Assembly: GCF_963678975.1 (NCBI RefSeq)
Contig: NC_089281.1
Location: 372,001-436,000 of the forward strand
Direction: 5' to 3'
Length of the DNA: 64,000 bases
Source: Dysidea avara
Lineage: Eukaryota > Porifera > Demospongiae > Dictyoceratida > Dysideidae
Shown piece by piece: positions 25,041-39,200 of this stretch (positions within the stretch are counted from its first letter, which is position 1; each line of letters opens with the position of its first letter). A model generated the notes under the pieces. It was given only the letters and a program-made list of their open reading frames with translations. It was not told where the DNA came from and did no database searches. The position numbers and the translations under genes are program-made.

Positions 25041-26328
25041 CTATGGTGATGGCGGTGTGTCCACTAGCTCGACATTTAGACAAATAGTTGTCGTAGTAAC
25101 CCTGTTTGATGATCACATGACAGTCTGGTAACCATGGTAACAGTGTTCACCTTTCCCCTGCCAATCCTCTTACCATCCTATAAGTAAGGATCACATGATC
25201 TAGCAGTGATCACATGATCACACTTTACCATAGTAAACCCCAGTCCAGGGGTAACCACAAGGTCTAGATCATGCGACTCCTCTCGGTCATCATCACCTGT
25301 AATAGATCACATGAATCTTAAGTGCAATAAGCAGTTTTAGTTATAGTCTTAGCTAGTTTTGTCGACAATTTTAGTTTATGAATATGAAAATCTTTTTGGT
25401 TTTAGTTTTAATTCTTACTCGTTGATATTTTTAGCTATAATTTTAGATCCAACACAAGTTTATAATGTTTCAAGAGCTGGTGATCAGAACATTGTTGGTA
25501 TGCAGTGGCATATCTAGGGGTGGGCCTGTGCCCTACCAAAGAATTTTGGTGCCACACCAGTATGTGAGATCAAGATACTCTAATAGAGCAGTCACACTAT
25601 TCAGAGAAGCAGTGTAGCAAACTATGCAGTTATAATAAGGGTTTGACATAATATTATAGTTGGTGGAGGGCTGCCATTGTCAGCAGACAGTTACCTCTTT
25701 TTTGCTCTTGGCACTACCAAACCAGAGATACGCCACTGTTAGTATTGGAGCATCAAACCTGTTACTAGGGCCTCAGGTGAAGATAAACGTAACCCACAAG
25801 GTAAAAGTGAGGCCTTAATGGATCATTGTAAATTTGGCATATCTTATATCCTCACCAACTGGTTGCTTCACGCCCCACTTTGTCATTGGTAATGAGTTAT
25901 AGTCATCCAGTGATGTGACTCGTAACATCTTCATTGTGACGTTATTAGGGTCGTACCATGGAACATATAGCAACCTTACAATACACACATGGTAACAGTT
26001 GCTAGGTAGACATTTTACCTGTTCGTCTTCAGAACATCCTAATATGGAAGTGTGACGTCATTACATAATTATATTGTGACTCACGTGTATTATTGGGGTA
26101 GTGTCCACTTCATCATTCATACTAATAAATACAGATACGCGCTTACTAGACTGGTAAGCGCTGGTCGCAATCAACTAGGCGTACAAATAAAATGGAGTAT
26201 AATATTGCACCTCTTACCTTCTGACATAACGATATACTTTGCTGGTGACGATCTACCTCATTTAAGCCCATGATGGCTCGTTTAAGGCTCTTCCTCAACT
26301 CACTCTTAGCAACTTTTAGCGCCGCCAT
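25041..26328 (-). CDS. MTHFS: 5-formyltetrahydrofolate cyclo-ligase, last exon not found
   Basis: The enzyme converts 5-formyl-THF and ATP to 5,10-methenyl-THF in the cytosol. Seven coding exons on the minus strand join in phase: 26328-26218, 26150-26085, 26038-26019, 25974-25856, 25296-25229, 25177-25151 and 25101-25041. The product reads MAALKVAKSELRKSLKRA at the start, then KRVSVFISMNDEVDT, VPWYDPNNVTMKML, LDLVVTPGLGF and DGKRIGRGKGYYDNYL. The last segments are the conserved GLGFD...GRGKGYYD core of the family. Exon 3 is only 20 nt and exon 6 only 27 nt. The final exon (about 35-45 residues after HTAITIG) was not recognised; a hAT MITE lies just downstream. An in-frame upstream ATG at 26352 would add 8 residues. 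Confidence 0.9.
25502..25738. mobile_element. hAT-like MITE, CAGTGGC ends
   Basis: The left end cagtggcatatct and right end agatacgccactg are inverted. The flanking 8-mers ttggtatg and ttagtatt agree at six positions. It carries a copy of the dispersed motif at 25567-25602. It sits in MTHFS intron 4. Confidence 0.65.
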
Positions 26329-26397
26329 CAATACCACAATCAAAAGATGCACATAATTCAGAATTCATTAAATACGAAATACTGTAACTGCAGCAAG
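26329..26397. promoter_or_regulatory. Shared divergent promoter region of MTHFS and ERCC2
   Basis: Only 69 bp separate the two start codons (26328 minus, 26398 plus). Both genes are housekeeping, so a bidirectional promoter is likely. I see no TATA box in the right place. Confidence 0.55.
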
Positions 26398-27220
26398 ATG
26401 AAGTAGGTCCAATACAACACATCACGTGGTGTATTATATCCCCCTATAGGTTAGATATTGACGGACTTACCGTATATTTCCCGTACGAGTTCATCTACCC
26501 CGAGCAGTTCGCCTATATGAATGAACTGAAGAGAACACTGGATGCTAATGTGTGTGTGTGTATGTGTATATCACCAGTACCGTGTGATACATTACATCAT
26601 GCAAACAACACACTATACTACACACCAGATCTACTACACACACTATACTACACACCAGATCTGCCACACACACTACTACACACCAGATCTGCTACACACA
26701 CTATACTATGCACCAGATCTGCTACACACACTATACTACTACACACTATACTACACATCAGATCTGCTACACACACACTATACTACACCAAGGGGGTGAC
26801 ATACAGGAACTCACTGTAGGTAGATCTGCGACCATGGTCTAAGTCAAAGGTCAAGGCCACCAAATTTGTGCCAAGTCAACGGTCAAGGGTAAAAATTTCT
26901 GGCCAACAATCGAAAAGTACTGAAATATCATCGCTAGGTCACCAGTCAAAGATTGAAAAAGACTCTTAGTCACAGGTCAAAGTGAAATTTCGGCCGGTCA
27001 AGACTTAGATCGCAGTCGCAGATCTCCCTACAGCACGTACCTACGTGACACCCCCTTGAACACACACACACGCTATACTACACACACACTATACTACAGT
27101 CACACACTATACTACACACACTATACTACACACACACTACACACATACTATACTACACACATACTATACTACACACATACTATACTACACACATACTATA
27201 CTACACACACACACACTATA

Positions 27221-27259
<39 letters not shown>

Positions 27260-30200
27260 CACACACACACACACACTATACTACAGGCAAACTATATATA
27301 CTACAGACAAATACTGTATTGCATGCAACACACACCATTTGTCCCACATGGAGGAAGACTAACATGTGACATACAACCAGAATTTGAGGGGCCTACATTT
27401 TAGATCCTGAAGTTGGGGTTTTTTCCCCTCATTTCACTTTGGTGAGGTTATAATTTATGTAGGCTTTGGTGGTCTATCTTTCTGTACTTGGTTTATCCTA
27501 TTTGCAGTGGCGGCGGAAGGTAGGGGCTGGGCTGGAGCTCCTCCAACTTTCAGATGAGAGGGGCAGAGCTCCTCCAATAATTACCTTGTATGATGTCACG
27601 AGTGTATCTCATGATTAAATATCGTCATGGTTTCCAAACTGGCAGCTATATCATATAGTGGAAGGATTCATTGTACGTATGTCGTACCTGAAAGGTACTT
27701 TTACAAATGTGCCACCAGATTCAATCTAGTAACGCCTATTTTTATAGGGGGCATGCCCCCAGATCTCTCTAAAAGGAGAATGCTTTGCATGCTGAGTGTG
27801 TGCCTCGTGCCTCATTTCGTACACTGTTGTAATCACTACAACCTTGACAACATGAACAAGCCTCCAGATTCCATACAAGTGTCAGCTCAAATAATTTTGT
27901 GTCCCCAACTTTTTCGCCTTCCTTCACCTGTGGTGTTGTTGCACATGATTCCAGTAATGCTTGTAGGAGTAAACACATGTGTTATTGTTACCCTTGTCCA
28001 CACCCCCTCAGGGTCATTGTGTGCTGGAGATGCCCTCGGGTACTGGCAAGACTATATCACTTTTGTCTCTAATTATTGCCTACCATCTGGTGAGTTCTAT
28101 AGATAAGGAAATTTCAGAAGAGAATGTTATCATGATGTTATGATGATGTCATGATGTTATCATGATGTTATGATACAGTTTTGACCTACAAAACTTGGCG
28201 TGTTACAGAAAGGTTATGGTTAAAAACCACACCTAATAAGGTAATCAGTCTATAGCAAGTATGTCTTGCTGAGAAATTAGTCATAATATTGCTGCTAATA
28301 GCCGCCATCTTAGAAATGTCATTTGCAATTGAAAAGTATCTTTAAAGTTTTATGTCAAATCTACAAGTAAATTACAGAAGGATGAATACTGATTTTTTAA
28401 TATCGCCAAAACCTGATTTGTTTTTCCTACCTGACCACAGTCACAAGGCTAGAGGCTAAGCTGTACAGTATACGACCATTCCATGCCACAATAACAAACT
28501 CACCTGTGGCTTCTGAGGGTGTGTTGATAATGATGAATGTGAATATACATTCATTTGCCATATTTGGGAGAACAGAGTACATGACAAGTGAATGGAAACT
28601 CATAGAAGTTAATAGAAACCATACCAAAGCATTAATTTTGTGTATTGACACTTTATACCACAAAACTTGAACAGCTCATACTTACAGTAAATAGCTCACA
28701 CTACAGTAGATAGCTCACACTACAGTAGATAGTTGCACTAATGGCAACAGAGTATGACACTACGTGCTTCAATGATCTCTGGGTTCACACCCCTTAATGA
28801 TGTATAGCTGATTGGAGCATGGTCCCAGTTAGTTGGTATAGCAACTGGTTTAGTTGGTATAGCAACTGGTTTAGTTGTAGAAAAAACAAGACATTGCAGC
28901 AATGCCCAGCGATGTTGAAATCAGCAGCAAGATATAATAAAGTACTCGCCCTAATACAACAACCATGTTCAAGGAGACTGGACATGTTTTAAGCGCCACT
29001 AAAACAAATTACACAAAATTCATTTTATTGAGGAGAGTAATACACCACCAATCTCAGTATCAGTGAAGCATCATTGTTCACAAGTTGGGTAAAATTGCAT
29101 AGGCATTGAATGGATCATAACATGTCGATGTAGCTAGCGATTTTGTCTCCAAGCTATGTTGTAATACCATCGTTCTTGTTTCACTAGTTTTTATTACTTG
29201 AATCATAACCAAGCTACATTCTCCACGTCTCTTGTGAAATTGTTGTACATGTGTTGTACATGTGTTGATACTGTTCAATAATGTTTGACAAAGCATCAAC
29301 TAACATGTGCACAAGCTACTTGTTGTCATGACAACACTGACAGGCCAACAAGCACAGTGTACAGAAGTTGATCTACTGCACTCGTACTGTACCTGAGGTG
29401 CAGAAGGTGAGATGCTAGTTTCCATGGTAATAGTTGTATCATATGATGCCATAGACAATAGAAGAAATGAAGGTGTTGTTAAACTACATCGCCATGGAAA
29501 CTGGTAAGATGCCAAAGTTCCTGGGGATATCTGTCAGCTCTCGGAAAAATTTGTGCATCCATCCTGAGGTGTGGCTTACATTGTGTGCTGTTGGTGTTCA
29601 TACTTTAAGCCACCCTACTAGGTTAGTAAGAATCACAAAAAGGTTGATGAGAATTGTATGTCATTAACTGCGTCATTTGTACGAGCCAAACACGAGATGG
29701 ACACCAGTGTACCAATATGTGACTATTTTGAGGTGGTTGCTAGGATATGGTGGCCATATTGTTATTATTCACTGTAGAAGTTCAGCACTGCCCAACTGAA
29801 GATGACACAAGTGTTGTTGCCTCAGGGAATATATAACCTGGTAGGTATGGTGACTGTTCTATTAGAGTATATTAGCATTTGTTGTTAAGGATGACCTGAA
29901 GCAATATGGCTCAACTAAGGGATGGTGTCCTTATTTCCTGGCCAGATATGCTGTTAGTATGACATCATGTGATTCACGTGATGTCACAGCCACACCCACA
30001 GCTCACTCATGCTAATGCCATTGTCTACAGCTATCATTACTTGCTGGACCCAAAAATTGCTGAGATTGTTTCCAAGGAATTGCCGAGGGCATCTGTAGTT
30101 GTATTTGATGAAGCACATAATATTGGTGTGGCTTCATTATCATGTGATCCCTTCACATGTCCTACCATGCCCCACAGATAATGTTTGTATTGAAGTGATG

Positions 30201-33200
30201 AGTCTGCACATTACTCGGTCTACCCTGGAGCGTTGTCATAACAACCTGAACACCTTATCTGAAATCATTGAAGAGTTGGTTATTTCTGTAATATATGTCA
30301 TGTTACTATGGCAACACACAGGTCTAAACAAAATAGAGCTGAACAACTACAGTCAGAGTATCGTAACCTTGTTGAGGGTATGGTTGTCATGGTGATGTGG
30401 TGGGTGTAGTTTAATGTGTACAGGTCTACGACAAGAGAGTGTTGCTAGGGAAACTGATAGTCACCTTGCCAACCCCATCATACCAGATGATATTCTGAAA
30501 GGTAGGTAATTTGTTACTGTGGTTACCATAGTGAGTTTGAAACTATTATCAAACCTACAACTGAATTTCTCCATCATAAATGCTTTTCATTGAAGTACCA
30601 TGTCATTGATATTTCCACTGTGACTTGCTTTATATCATTACTCTAAATATCAACGGCATAGAAGCAAGAACTCAATAGGTGTGTCTAGGGAGCTGTGTCA
30701 CTGCTCTATTAGAGTATCCCATAGTGGAGGTTTATGTGACTGGCTGATGTTCGCACATTCTTTTATTGCTTCAATGGTGAAGGGATGCTAAGGCTCATTC
30801 TCAGTTGAATTTTTAAGACTAGTACAGTGCACATGGTACGTGTACATTTTTATACAATATCACGTGCACCAGAGATGAGTGGTACTGCATTTTTGAAGTA
30901 TTGAGAAGAACACCTGGTAACTGACACCCCCACCTGTGTTATTACTTGAAGAGTTTTACTACTTGTAAATACCTCAATAGTAAACTATCATTATAGGAGC
31001 AGTTGAATACTTCTACACTCATACAGTGTGTGATTGTCTGCTTGAGGGCTTGGCTTCATGTATGGCCACCACTAAACCATGAAATATGTAATTGATACAT
31101 TAAAATCAGTATTTCAGTATTTTAGAATTCACTGAAATACATAATTAATGTTTGAGTCCTGCTCATGGTGGTCCTGTCATAACACTGTTATTTATAGTAA
31201 CAAAGAAATGGACTGCCACACATTGGTTAGTTTTGGAACATTAGACATTTTAGACAGTAAGGAACTCAATTTGTACAACAACTGTATAGCTAACAGCTTA
31301 CAAGCACTTAATCGTAGCTCATGGCTACAAAGACCCAGTGTGTTAAAACCATAGTTCATGGTGATTTCTCCATTTAAAAAATAAGGAGGCTGTTCCAAAG
31401 AAGAGATGGAGTTCTCCCCAGCAGAATAGAGCGGTAAGACTGTTAATTCATTTGCTGCCATCTTTAAAGTCAATTTTAAACAAACCTTTTACTTTTTAGG
31501 GAAGACCCTGTGTTTGCATAACTGAATAGTACAAATCAAACAGCTATTTATATTAGAGGTTAGTTTCTACTCTAAGAACATACACTTATTGACAAAATGC
31601 TCTAATAGAACAGTCATCTTGACATGTTCGAATCTTTTGGTTAACAAGGCTCAGATAGCTCAATCTCTACTGTATAAATCAATCCTGTTTTACCAGTTCA
31701 TCCTGTTTTACCAGTTCATCCTGTTTTACCAGTTCATCTTGTTTTACCAGTTCATCCTGTTTTACCAGTTCATCTTGTTTTACCAGTTCATTTTTGCAGT
31801 GTGATACTGCTATCTTATTATCACCATCATCATAATTGATTAGTTTGTGAAGTGTAATCACATGATCTGTAATGACATCATTAATTTGATATGTAACTTG
31901 GGGCCACCCAATACTGTCCTGATTACCAAGGTGTCCTGATTTTCCAGGTCAGTTTATGTACTAAGGGATACTTTGGGACCTTATCTAAGTGTCTGGATTA
32001 TGTAGGTGTCCTCAAGTGTCCACCAGTTCCACTATACCCTACCCCCTGTTCAGTGTAGAAGGTTAATGACTTCCTTAGTTGGGAGTTTGCAGTAAACTGA
32101 ATATGGTAATAGCAAAGTGTCAGTGACGTGTAACCATGTGGAGGCAGGAAGACCATGTGACCTGTAACCATGTGAAGGCAGGAAGACCATGTGACCTGTA
32201 ACCATGTGGAGGCGGGAAGACCAAGTGTTCTGCAATGGGATCATAAAAGTTTGGGCTTTTTCTGGCCAAAATTATCACCTTAAAACCAACATCATTGACA
32301 ACTTGACAGTATTGGCTACAAGCCCAAAAATACCTGTAGAGTGACCCCCAACTCTTCCAACAAGTTTTTGTGACTAACTGAATTATCTACTGACTGACTG
32401 ACTGACTGACTGACTGACTGACTGACTGACTGACTGACTGACTGACTGACTGACTGACTGACTGACTGACTGACTGACTGACTGACTGACTGACTGACTG
32501 ACTGACTGACTGACTGACTGACTGACTGACTGACTGACTGACTGACTGACTGACTGACTGACTGACTGACTGACTGACTGACTGACTGACTGACTGACTG
32601 GACTGACTGACTGACTGGACTGACTGACTGACTGGACTGACTGACTGACTGACTGGACTGACTGACTGACTGACTGACTGACTGGACTGACTGACTGACT
32701 GACTGACTGATGCCTCTAGCTAAGTATAGCTCAACTATAGTTAAGACTGTGACCTTGATTTCGACATCACTTCAGCCAGAGACGTGTCTTTTCACCAACC
32801 ACAGCAGCTACGGTGCATATATCAAGAAGTTACCTTTGTCCTCCTTTTCTTTCTCCATCACCTTGTAGGTGGTAACTCATGCATGGTAGCTTCAGTGGAG
32901 TTGGCTATCACAAGAATCGTCCGTAGTTTCTGTAGTGACTAAAGTTATTGTAGGGCACTATTATTAATGTGATCTAACAAGTGACACATTTTACCTGAAA
33001 ACAAAGCGGAAGGATCATTAATTTCTCAGTAAATTGATATTTACTCACAATTTCAATAGTTACCAATAGTTACTGGATTGATTTGCAGAGGCACACCTCA
33101 TAATGTTGTATGGTGGGTGGAGCAAAGCTGAAAATGAAGCAAAATGGCCACAATGCTTTCCAGTAATTGATAGTCGATTGATTGTTGGGGCGTGCGTTAA

Positions 33201-36200
33201 GTCACTCAATTGATAGCTATGTCTGACGGCATTGTTGGTTCACCACTCATTACAAAAAGTAAACAAACAAGAAATTAGAAAGTTTGTAGTATTATAGAAA
33301 CAAAAATCAATGAAACAAGGGACACCTTCAGCTATACTAGTGGACATTTAATTCCTACTTCAATCATATAAAGATTTCAAAATATCAATAATCTAGCAAA
33401 TACACTGTTTTGTGTGCTGCAGTATTGTACTGATAGCCGGTCGATATGTGTGCGTACATGTGTGTGGCAACATAACCAAGTGGTACCAGGGTCATGCCAA
33501 GTTGCTGCTGTCTTTGTTTCCTTGAGCAAGAAACTTTACTCACATTGCTCCAGTCTACCCAGCTGTTAATGGGGACCTGGTGTCAACTGGGGCCAACTAT
33601 TCGTGTCTCATACAATTGGTAAAGGTCCAGATGGGACTTCGGATGCCCACCTTTACCTATGGGACATGGTACAACTTCCTGTGGGTTACTAGTCCTGCCC
33701 CAGGAGATTTGCTGCACTGACTCATAGCTCCTGAGTAGCACACAGGTGTCCCCATGGTAGGCAGAGGCTTTTCTTTTCTTTGTGTGTGTGTGTATGTGTG
33801 TGTGTATGCATGTGGGTATGTGCCTCAGAGACTATTAGGATCTGATAATCTATTATTGTATGATTTTAATTGATGACGTGGAAGATATGTTAGAGAATTT
33901 GACAAATGGCCATCCCCTTCAAATACAACATGTGATACATCATACAGCACCTGCTTGTATTCCTTTACTGATCAGTCTTCATTGTCATCATTCCCAGACT
34001 GGACTAGTTCACACTAAAATAATTAGGGAATTATAGTGCAGTGATAACACTACCATATTAGGAATGTGCTGATCAACCAGTTATTATGTTGGCCATAAGT
34101 GATGTCATGTAAATTTCATCAATTAAGATAATTGTGATAAATAATTTATCTTGCTGTTTAGCTTTAGTTGACAGTAAGTGATGTACTTCATTGAGTGGAA
34201 CAATGATTATTGCCAAATAAACGCATGCACGCACACGCACACCTGTACACCACTCAGGAATTCAAAATCTGTGCAGGCAAATCCTCCAGGGGCAGGACTA
34301 GTAATCCATGGTCATGAACTCAAATTTTCACAGCAACCTCAACACCGCTAAACATGATTTGGGAATTTGGTTCCCCAGTTGACACCAGGCCACCATTATA
34401 CAGCTGTGTAGACTGGAGCAATGTGAGTAAAGTTTATTGCTCAAGGAAACAAACAGCAACTGAACGTAACTGAGCAATTACCAGGCCAGTGCTCTAAATG
34501 CTGTTCTGCCTCACACACACCTTCCTTCTTTCTGTTTGTTGCCAGTAAAACAGTCATGCAACCCCAAGTTAGGGGAAAGCTTAGAACGCACTACACACAC
34601 ACACACACACTACACGCACACCACTCAAAGCTGCCACACATGTTTAGACCTGTTCTATTAGCCATTACATTTCAGAGGAGTTGTTAGCTGTTAGTGAAGT
34701 GTGTAATTTTGTTAGGGGTGTGAGAGGGAGGTGTAGGTATGTGACTGCCTTATATGGTAGTGCATGTCATGAAGTGTGACCCCTAGCCTGTCCCCAGTGA
34801 AGCCATACAGCAGTGATGCCTACTGACCTGATAGTATGGCTGCTGTGATCTGAGCTATTTCATTAGGTGTGTTGCTATGGCTCCTTATGGTAACCATAAT
34901 GAGTATATGGTGACTATATGTAGTTCATTGTTGGCACAAATTTTGATCTATTGTTCTCTGGGCCTACTTTACCAGTGCTAAAACTCCCATACCATGTCCA
35001 TATTATTAGCACAGGTGACTTAGCTCTCATACCACAAGAAATGTTGTGGGAACTCTGTAGGCACTAGATGACAAGCTGTTTGGGGTCAATTAGTCATCAA
35101 CTGGTCTGTTATCAGTTTGACTCCCAGGTGTACTCTTCTCTAACATGGTAACTCTGTACAATACAATAACTACTGCCACACTACTCTTGTTGGGCTAGTC
35201 AGTTTTCTGTCCACTAATAGTCATATATGTTGCTGGGCAGTAAATGAGTTAATGATTTTTGTAATGATATTACAGAGGCCATACCTGGCAGCATTAGAAG
35301 AGCTGAGTTCTTCATCTCGTTTATGAAGAGGTTTAATGAATACTTAAAGGTGAGAACCATCTTCCTGGCCAGAGTACCACTATTTTAGCATGGAGCATCT
35401 AAATATGGACACTTTTGGACCAACCAATAATGTCCTGATTATCAAGGTGTCCTGATTTTCCAGGTCAGTTTATGTAGTGAGGGGGACCTTAACTAAGTGT
35501 CTGGATTATGTAGTTGTCCTCAAGTGTCCACATTAACTGATTCCAGTGTTAACACTTACAATCTCTAGTAAATAAGCCTCCCCATGCTAATATAGTGGTC
35601 TGTCCATGTGAGCCTAGAGCTCATCTACTGCTGTGTTTATTTGCCATTGTCATGGTGATGGGTTAGATGAGGCTTCGTGTTCAGAGAGTGGTGTCAGAGA
35701 GCCCCTCCTCCTTCCTGCAACATTGTGTCCAATCAGTGTGCATTGACAGGAAGCCATTGAGGTGTGTGATCAAGTGATACTTGTGATATCATCATTACTA
35801 TGACAACAGGTTCTGTTACGAGAGACTGGAGTCATTACTACGAACACTAGAACTAACTTCAGTCCGAGACTTTACAGCTCTATCTGTTGTGGCCAGCTTT
35901 GCTAGTATGGTTAGTACGTACACTAAAGGTGAGCTCTAAATGATGCACACCTCTAATTATCTGTGCTATATGTGTGTGCATTTGTAAATGATAACTGCTC
36001 CTTTATTTGTTATGTTGAGGTAATCCTAGTTGCTATTTATGAATCTATTGCCTCCCATAACACCACTGTATATAGCAATGTTGTGTTACTTAATATGGTA
36101 ATCATGTTGTCATTGCCTAGGTTTCAGTTTGATTATTGAGCCTTATGATGATCGTACTCCTACTATCATTGATCCCATACTCTACTTCAGGTAAATATCT

Positions 36201-39200
36201 CCATTCCAATCTCCCTTCCAGTGCCAATGTGCATACCCAACATGAAGGGCCGTGAGTGAGCTACTGCCCAGTACTGGAACCTGTTAATGTGGACACTTGA
36301 GGACACCTACATAATCCAGACAGGTCCCAAAGTATCCCTTAATACATAAACTGGAAAATTGGAACACCTTGATAATCAGGACATTATTGGAGGTGTCCAT
36401 ATTACACTGGCTCTATTTGGATACCTCTGGATCAGTAACACCTTGGGACCAGTGTAATATGGGCACCTCGGGACCAGTGTAATATGGGCACCTCGGGACC
36501 AGTGTAATATGGACACCTTGGGACCAGTGTAATATGAACACCTCAGGACCAGTGTAATATGGACACCTTGGGACCAGTGTAATATGGACACCTTGGGACC
36601 AGTGTAATATGGACACCTCAGGACCAGTGTAATATGGGCACCTCGGGACCAGTGTAATATGGACACCTTGGGACCAGTGTAATATGAACACCTCAGGACC
36701 AGTGTAATATGGACACCTTGGGACCAGTGTAATATGGACACCTCAGGACCAGTGTAATATGGGCACCTCGGGACCAGTGTAATATGGACACCTTGGGACC
36801 AGTGTAATATGAACACCTCAGGACCAGTGTGATATGGACACCTTGGGACCAGTGTAATATGAACACCTCAGGACCAGTGTAATATGGACACCTTGGGACC
36901 AGTGTAATATGGACACCTCAAGTACACTGGTCCCGAGGTGTCCATATTACACTGGTCCCCAGGTGTCCATATTACACTGGTCCCCAAGTGTCTATATTGC
37001 ACTGGTCCCAAGGTGTCCATATTACACTCGTCCCAAGGTGTCCATATTACACTGGTCCCTAGGTGTCCATATTACACTGGTCCCTAGGTGCCCATATTAC
37101 ACTCGTCCCAAGGTGTCCATATTACACTCGTCCCAAGGTGTCCATATTACACTGGTCCCGAGGTGTCCATATTACACTGGTCCCTAGGTGCCCATATTAC
37201 ACTCGTCCCAAGGTGTCCATATTACACTCGTCCCAAGGTGTCCATATTACACTCGTCCCAAGGTGTCCATATTACACTCGTCCCAAGGTGTCCATATTAC
37301 ACTCATCCCAAGGTGTCCATATTACACTCGTCCCAAGGTGTCCATATTACACTGGTCCCAAGGTGTCCATATTACACTGGTCCCCAGGTGTCCATATTAC
37401 ACTCGTCCCAAGGTGTCCATATTACACTGGTTAGGATGTAATAATATTTCACTGGTTACCAACAGAACTCACTAGTGGTGAAACCATATTTAGTGACATC
37501 ATTGATTATCATATCAGCACTATAGTAACGACCCCTCAGGAAACCCTTAATTACTTCCTGTGATATCACACTTCCTGTACAAGTGTGAGAACACACCCTT
37601 TTTGTTATCCCTCCATCTTGTTTGGCTCACTGTCTTAGGTGATAGCACTATACCTGGTTGTGTTGTTCTGGTAAGGTTTACAGTATGTGTATCATTGTAC
37701 AATAGTGTAACCCCAACCATGGGTTACATTTATGGCAGAAGGGGAAAACCCAATGCTAGGATTAGTTCTGCTAGCTAACGGTCTATATATAGTCTTGCCT
37801 GTTTTTCCCCCTTATACCATTTGGTCTATTTTCGACTAAATGACAAAGGAAAAAAATCAAGCTTGCCTGGACCAGACTACTAATGGATGGTAGTTACTCT
37901 GACAATTCCCTCTCCTTTGATCCATTTCTTCTAAACAGCTGGTGTATAAGGGCCGGCTTCATGTCCTGTAGCCTGTCATAAATACAGTGAAATATAGACT
38001 ACAAAATGTTCCTGGCCACATTAACCCATCCCCACCCACCACATGTTCCCTGCCACATTACTAGATATCATGAAAACCTTTTCCTGTAAATATATCCCAA
38101 CTACCCACAATTGCCATTTTATATATTGGATGGGATGTTGTCTAGCAGAGATGCAATTGTTAGGGTAATTCCCTTGTGTTCTACAGTTGTATGGATGCAT
38201 CGATAGCCATTGGTCCAGTGTTCAAGAGATTCCAAAGTGTGGTCATCACCTCAGGGGTAATGTGGTGTGCACTACTTAGAACTGTACTACCTCGTGTGGT
38301 TGAGGACAGTCTTTCCTGTGTAGAACATGTGATGATTAAGCTGTTTACAGAGGCTACACACATATCCCATTAAGTACAATAAAACATCAAAAACATGTTG
38401 TTTTGTACCACATGTATGCATTCACAACTGCTGATTTTTTGCACTGTTTCAAACTGTGATTTCAGCTCCATTTATCACAATAGTACCAGTAGTTGGTGTG
38501 TATACCTTTCAGTAGTAACTTCCTATAGATCCCTTGTTTAACGTGTCAGTGGTTGTATGGCTTCTACCCCCAACAGTGCTTGAATGTGCTTTTGTAATAA
38601 CTTCAGTTATGTTTGGCAGCTTAGTGGCCTTATCACTATTCCCAGAATTTCTTGTACTACAAATTTTCTTGTTACTATATTAGTTAACAGCACTGAGTTG
38701 TAACAAACAGTGTTTAGCCAATCATAAACTATTAATGCTTGTTATTGCCGATCATAATGTAATATTCAATTCCACCAATCACAGACGCTGTCTCCTCTTG
38801 ACATGTACCCTAAACTGCTAGATTTCAACCCAGTCACCATGGCAACCTTCAGTATGACACTAGCTAGACCTTGTGTGTGTCCGCTGGTAAGTTCCGACTG
38901 CTCAAAAGTGTTAGAATACAGTGATCCACAGGTGGTCAGCCGAGGCAGTGACCAAGTGTCCATTTCTTCAAAATTTGAGGCCAGAGAAGATGCAGGTGAA
39001 GCCATAGTATTGTTGCAAGCTAGCTGGTATGTGTAACATGGACATGGATGGCACTGCTAATAATCTGGCAGAACCATTTGAAATAGTTGACACATATAAC
39101 GACATAATTTAAGGACATCATGTGTCATATGATGACATCTCTGCTTGTCAACAAAACTCACCAGGGATACCACACTTCTCACACAAAGAAACTGATTGAG

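Noticed and set aside
28420..28520. Stretch reading [17 protein letters not shown] as the ERCC2 IYCSRTVPE exon
   Set aside because: The true exon, [14 protein letters not shown] with correct borders and phase, is at 29344-29406.
28755..28800. Possible tRNA gene or SINE B box (gggttcacacccc)
   Set aside because: No A box at the right spacing and no cloverleaf; too weak to list as a feature.
30270..30395. Continuation of the plus-strand frame past 30274 as ERCC2 coding sequence
   Set aside because: The conserved protein requires the GTTGGT donor at 30275 and the exon at 30322-30377; the open frame beyond is intron.
36441..37431. CRISPR-like regular repeats
   Set aside because: Units are contiguous 25-bp tandem repeats without unique spacers, in a eukaryotic intron.
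36376..37475. Several 90-150-codon reading frames reading [17 protein letters not shown] repeats
   Set aside because: They follow the 25-bp minisatellite and occur in several frames; pure repeat artefact.
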